From Thermomonas paludicola (GTDB taxonomy: Bacteria > Pseudomonadota > Gammaproteobacteria > Xanthomonadales > Xanthomonadaceae), in assembly GCF_024498955.1 (NCBI RefSeq), contig NZ_CP093311.1, positions 744,001 to 808,000 of the forward strand: a stretch of 64,000 bases of DNA, in the 5' to 3' direction. Position 1 is the first letter of the stretch; every line of letters starts with the position of its first letter. The notes under the pieces are model-generated. The model searched no databases. It was not told where the DNA came from and saw only the letters and a program-made list of their open reading frames with translations. This document shows positions 63,209 to 64,000 of this stretch, piece after piece. The position numbers were made by a program, and so were the translations under genes.

Positions 63209-64000
63209 GCTTTTTCCCTCACTGCAATGAGGTCGTAGCCGGCGACTTCGATATCGCAAAAGACGTATCGGCCATCGCGCAACTCCTTCTGCATTGCGCC
63301 AGGAAGGCTGGAAATCAAAGGCTCCACATCAGCGCCTCTCGCGTAATAGGACTTGTTGGATTTGATGTGCTTGGCTTCCAGCGAGCCGTTTTTGAGATTG
63401 AGTTGAAGTTTCACGTTGGCTACCCCAGTTGCCCCCGTGGGTCGCGTTTGCGCCTGATGTTTCGCGGGGTTGCTGGCGGCGGCACCGGCTGATTTTTTTT
63501 GGTCGGAGAAATAGGAAAGAAAGGCCTCGATGGCATCCTCGCCACGTCCCTGCATCGGCTCGACCTGGTCCGCCTTTGGTCCGACTTGCCATTGGCCAGC
63601 GTTGATCATGTGCGGTGCGCGGCGGAACTTGCCTTCCAGCGACAGGCCCATGTCCCTGATGTGATCCAGGTCCAGACACAGGACGGCCGGGCGCCAAGTC
63701 TTGCCGTCGAAGTAAGGGCGCAGGATCAGCGGCGATGCCATGCGCTCCGACGGCTTGTCGCTGCCCTTTGCGATGGGCTTAAGCGTTGTGTCCTGCGGGT
63801 CTTTCTGGCGCCACTCTTTTTCCTGTTTGAAGTGGGTAATGATCGGCAAGCCGAACGCAGCACGAGGAAACACGTTGCCGGCAGGATGCGCGGGCGGATG
63901 GTTTTCCGCGGCGTCGCCGGTGATCCTGCGAATGGCATCCGGCTCCGGCCAGCGACTGCGGCCGGGGCGCGGTCCTTGTCCGTGGTTCCGGGCGATGCCG
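63205..64000 (-). CDS. cmr1: Type III-B RAMP protein Cmr1 (5' end beyond window)
   Basis: The C-terminal ~265 residues are visible; the frame is open to the right edge. GRSRWPEPDAIRRITGD, RAAFGLPIITHFKQ, SPLILRPYFDGKTWRP and VLCLDLDHI match the Cmr1 C-terminal RAMP domain. It is the first gene of the cmr operon, so any promoter lies outside the window. It overlaps cas10 by 4 bases. Confidence 0.9.
   Translation of the reverse strand, partial: GIARNHGQGPRPGRSRWPEPDAIRRITGDAAENHPPAHPAGNVFPRAAFGLPIITHFKQEKEWRQKDPQDTTLKPIAKGSDKPSERMASPLILRPYFDGKTWRPAVLCLDLDHIRDMGLSLEGKFRRAPHMINAGQWQVGPKADQVEPMQGRGEDAIEAFLSYFSDQKKSAGAAASNPAKHQAQTRPTGATGVANVKLQLNLKNGSLEAKHIKSNKSYYARGADVEPLISSLPGAMQKELRDGRYVFCDIEVAGYDLIAVREKA

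Overview
The window is GC-rich (about two thirds G+C by eye), densely coded bacterial DNA. Protein content points to a gammaproteobacterium of the Xanthomonadales (Lysobacteraceae; Lysobacter, Thermomonas or Pseudoxanthomonas-like): RecBCD, a TonB receptor with a large barrel, a YcgR-type PilZ protein, VIT/vWA with a MerR regulator, and an HvfABC cluster. The genus is inference; the family-level protein calls are read from motifs.

Layout. 1-13700: TPR-sulfotransferase, TonB receptor, secreted cyclophilin, intracellular PHB depolymerase, a methyltransferase, a HemJ/CopD-like membrane protein, an arsR-arsM pair with a palindromic operator, a lipoprotein alkaline phosphatase, a dicarboxylate/amino-acid symporter and a PilZ protein. 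13800-20200: a MerR regulator coupled to a VIT/vWA protein, tRNA-Leu(CAG), then rnr-rlmB and a small membrane protein. 20200-22900: RNase T and a metallophore-type RiPP cluster (HvfC, the MNIO enzyme HvfB, and an unusual HvfA precursor carrying EF-hands). 22990-30200: phosphate regulon phoU-pstB-pstA-pstC-pstS with a second pstS, two PHO boxes and a divergent OprO/P-type porin. 30270-39420: nth, CoA enzymes (crotonase, ECI-type isomerase, thioesterase), Nudix, sulfurtransferase, ArsC and uvrA. 39780-49030: recC-recB-recD.

49000-64000 is the accessory region and is dominated by a complete-looking type III-B CRISPR-Cas locus in three blocks. Block 1 (minus strand) runs from a truncated CARF-effector remnant through cas6, a DUF1232 gene, an NE0113-family CARF protein and csx16 to a small AlpA-like HTH gene. 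Block 2 (plus strand) is cas2-cas1-cas2, running straight into an array of 16 identical 36-bp repeats plus a degenerate one and a remnant. Block 3 (minus strand) is cmr1-cas10-cmr3-cmr4-cmr5-cmr6 followed by three unrecognised small genes (2-TM, helical, Cys-rich). cmr1 runs off the right end.

Most unusual points: two Cas2 proteins flank Cas1; the array starts 2 bp after the second cas2, so its leader and a good promoter lie inside that gene; Cas10 has GGED in place of GGDD and no HD domain; a decayed CARF effector is still translationally coupled to cas6; and the HvfA-like precursor has two EF-hands between two EGKCGEGKCG motifs.
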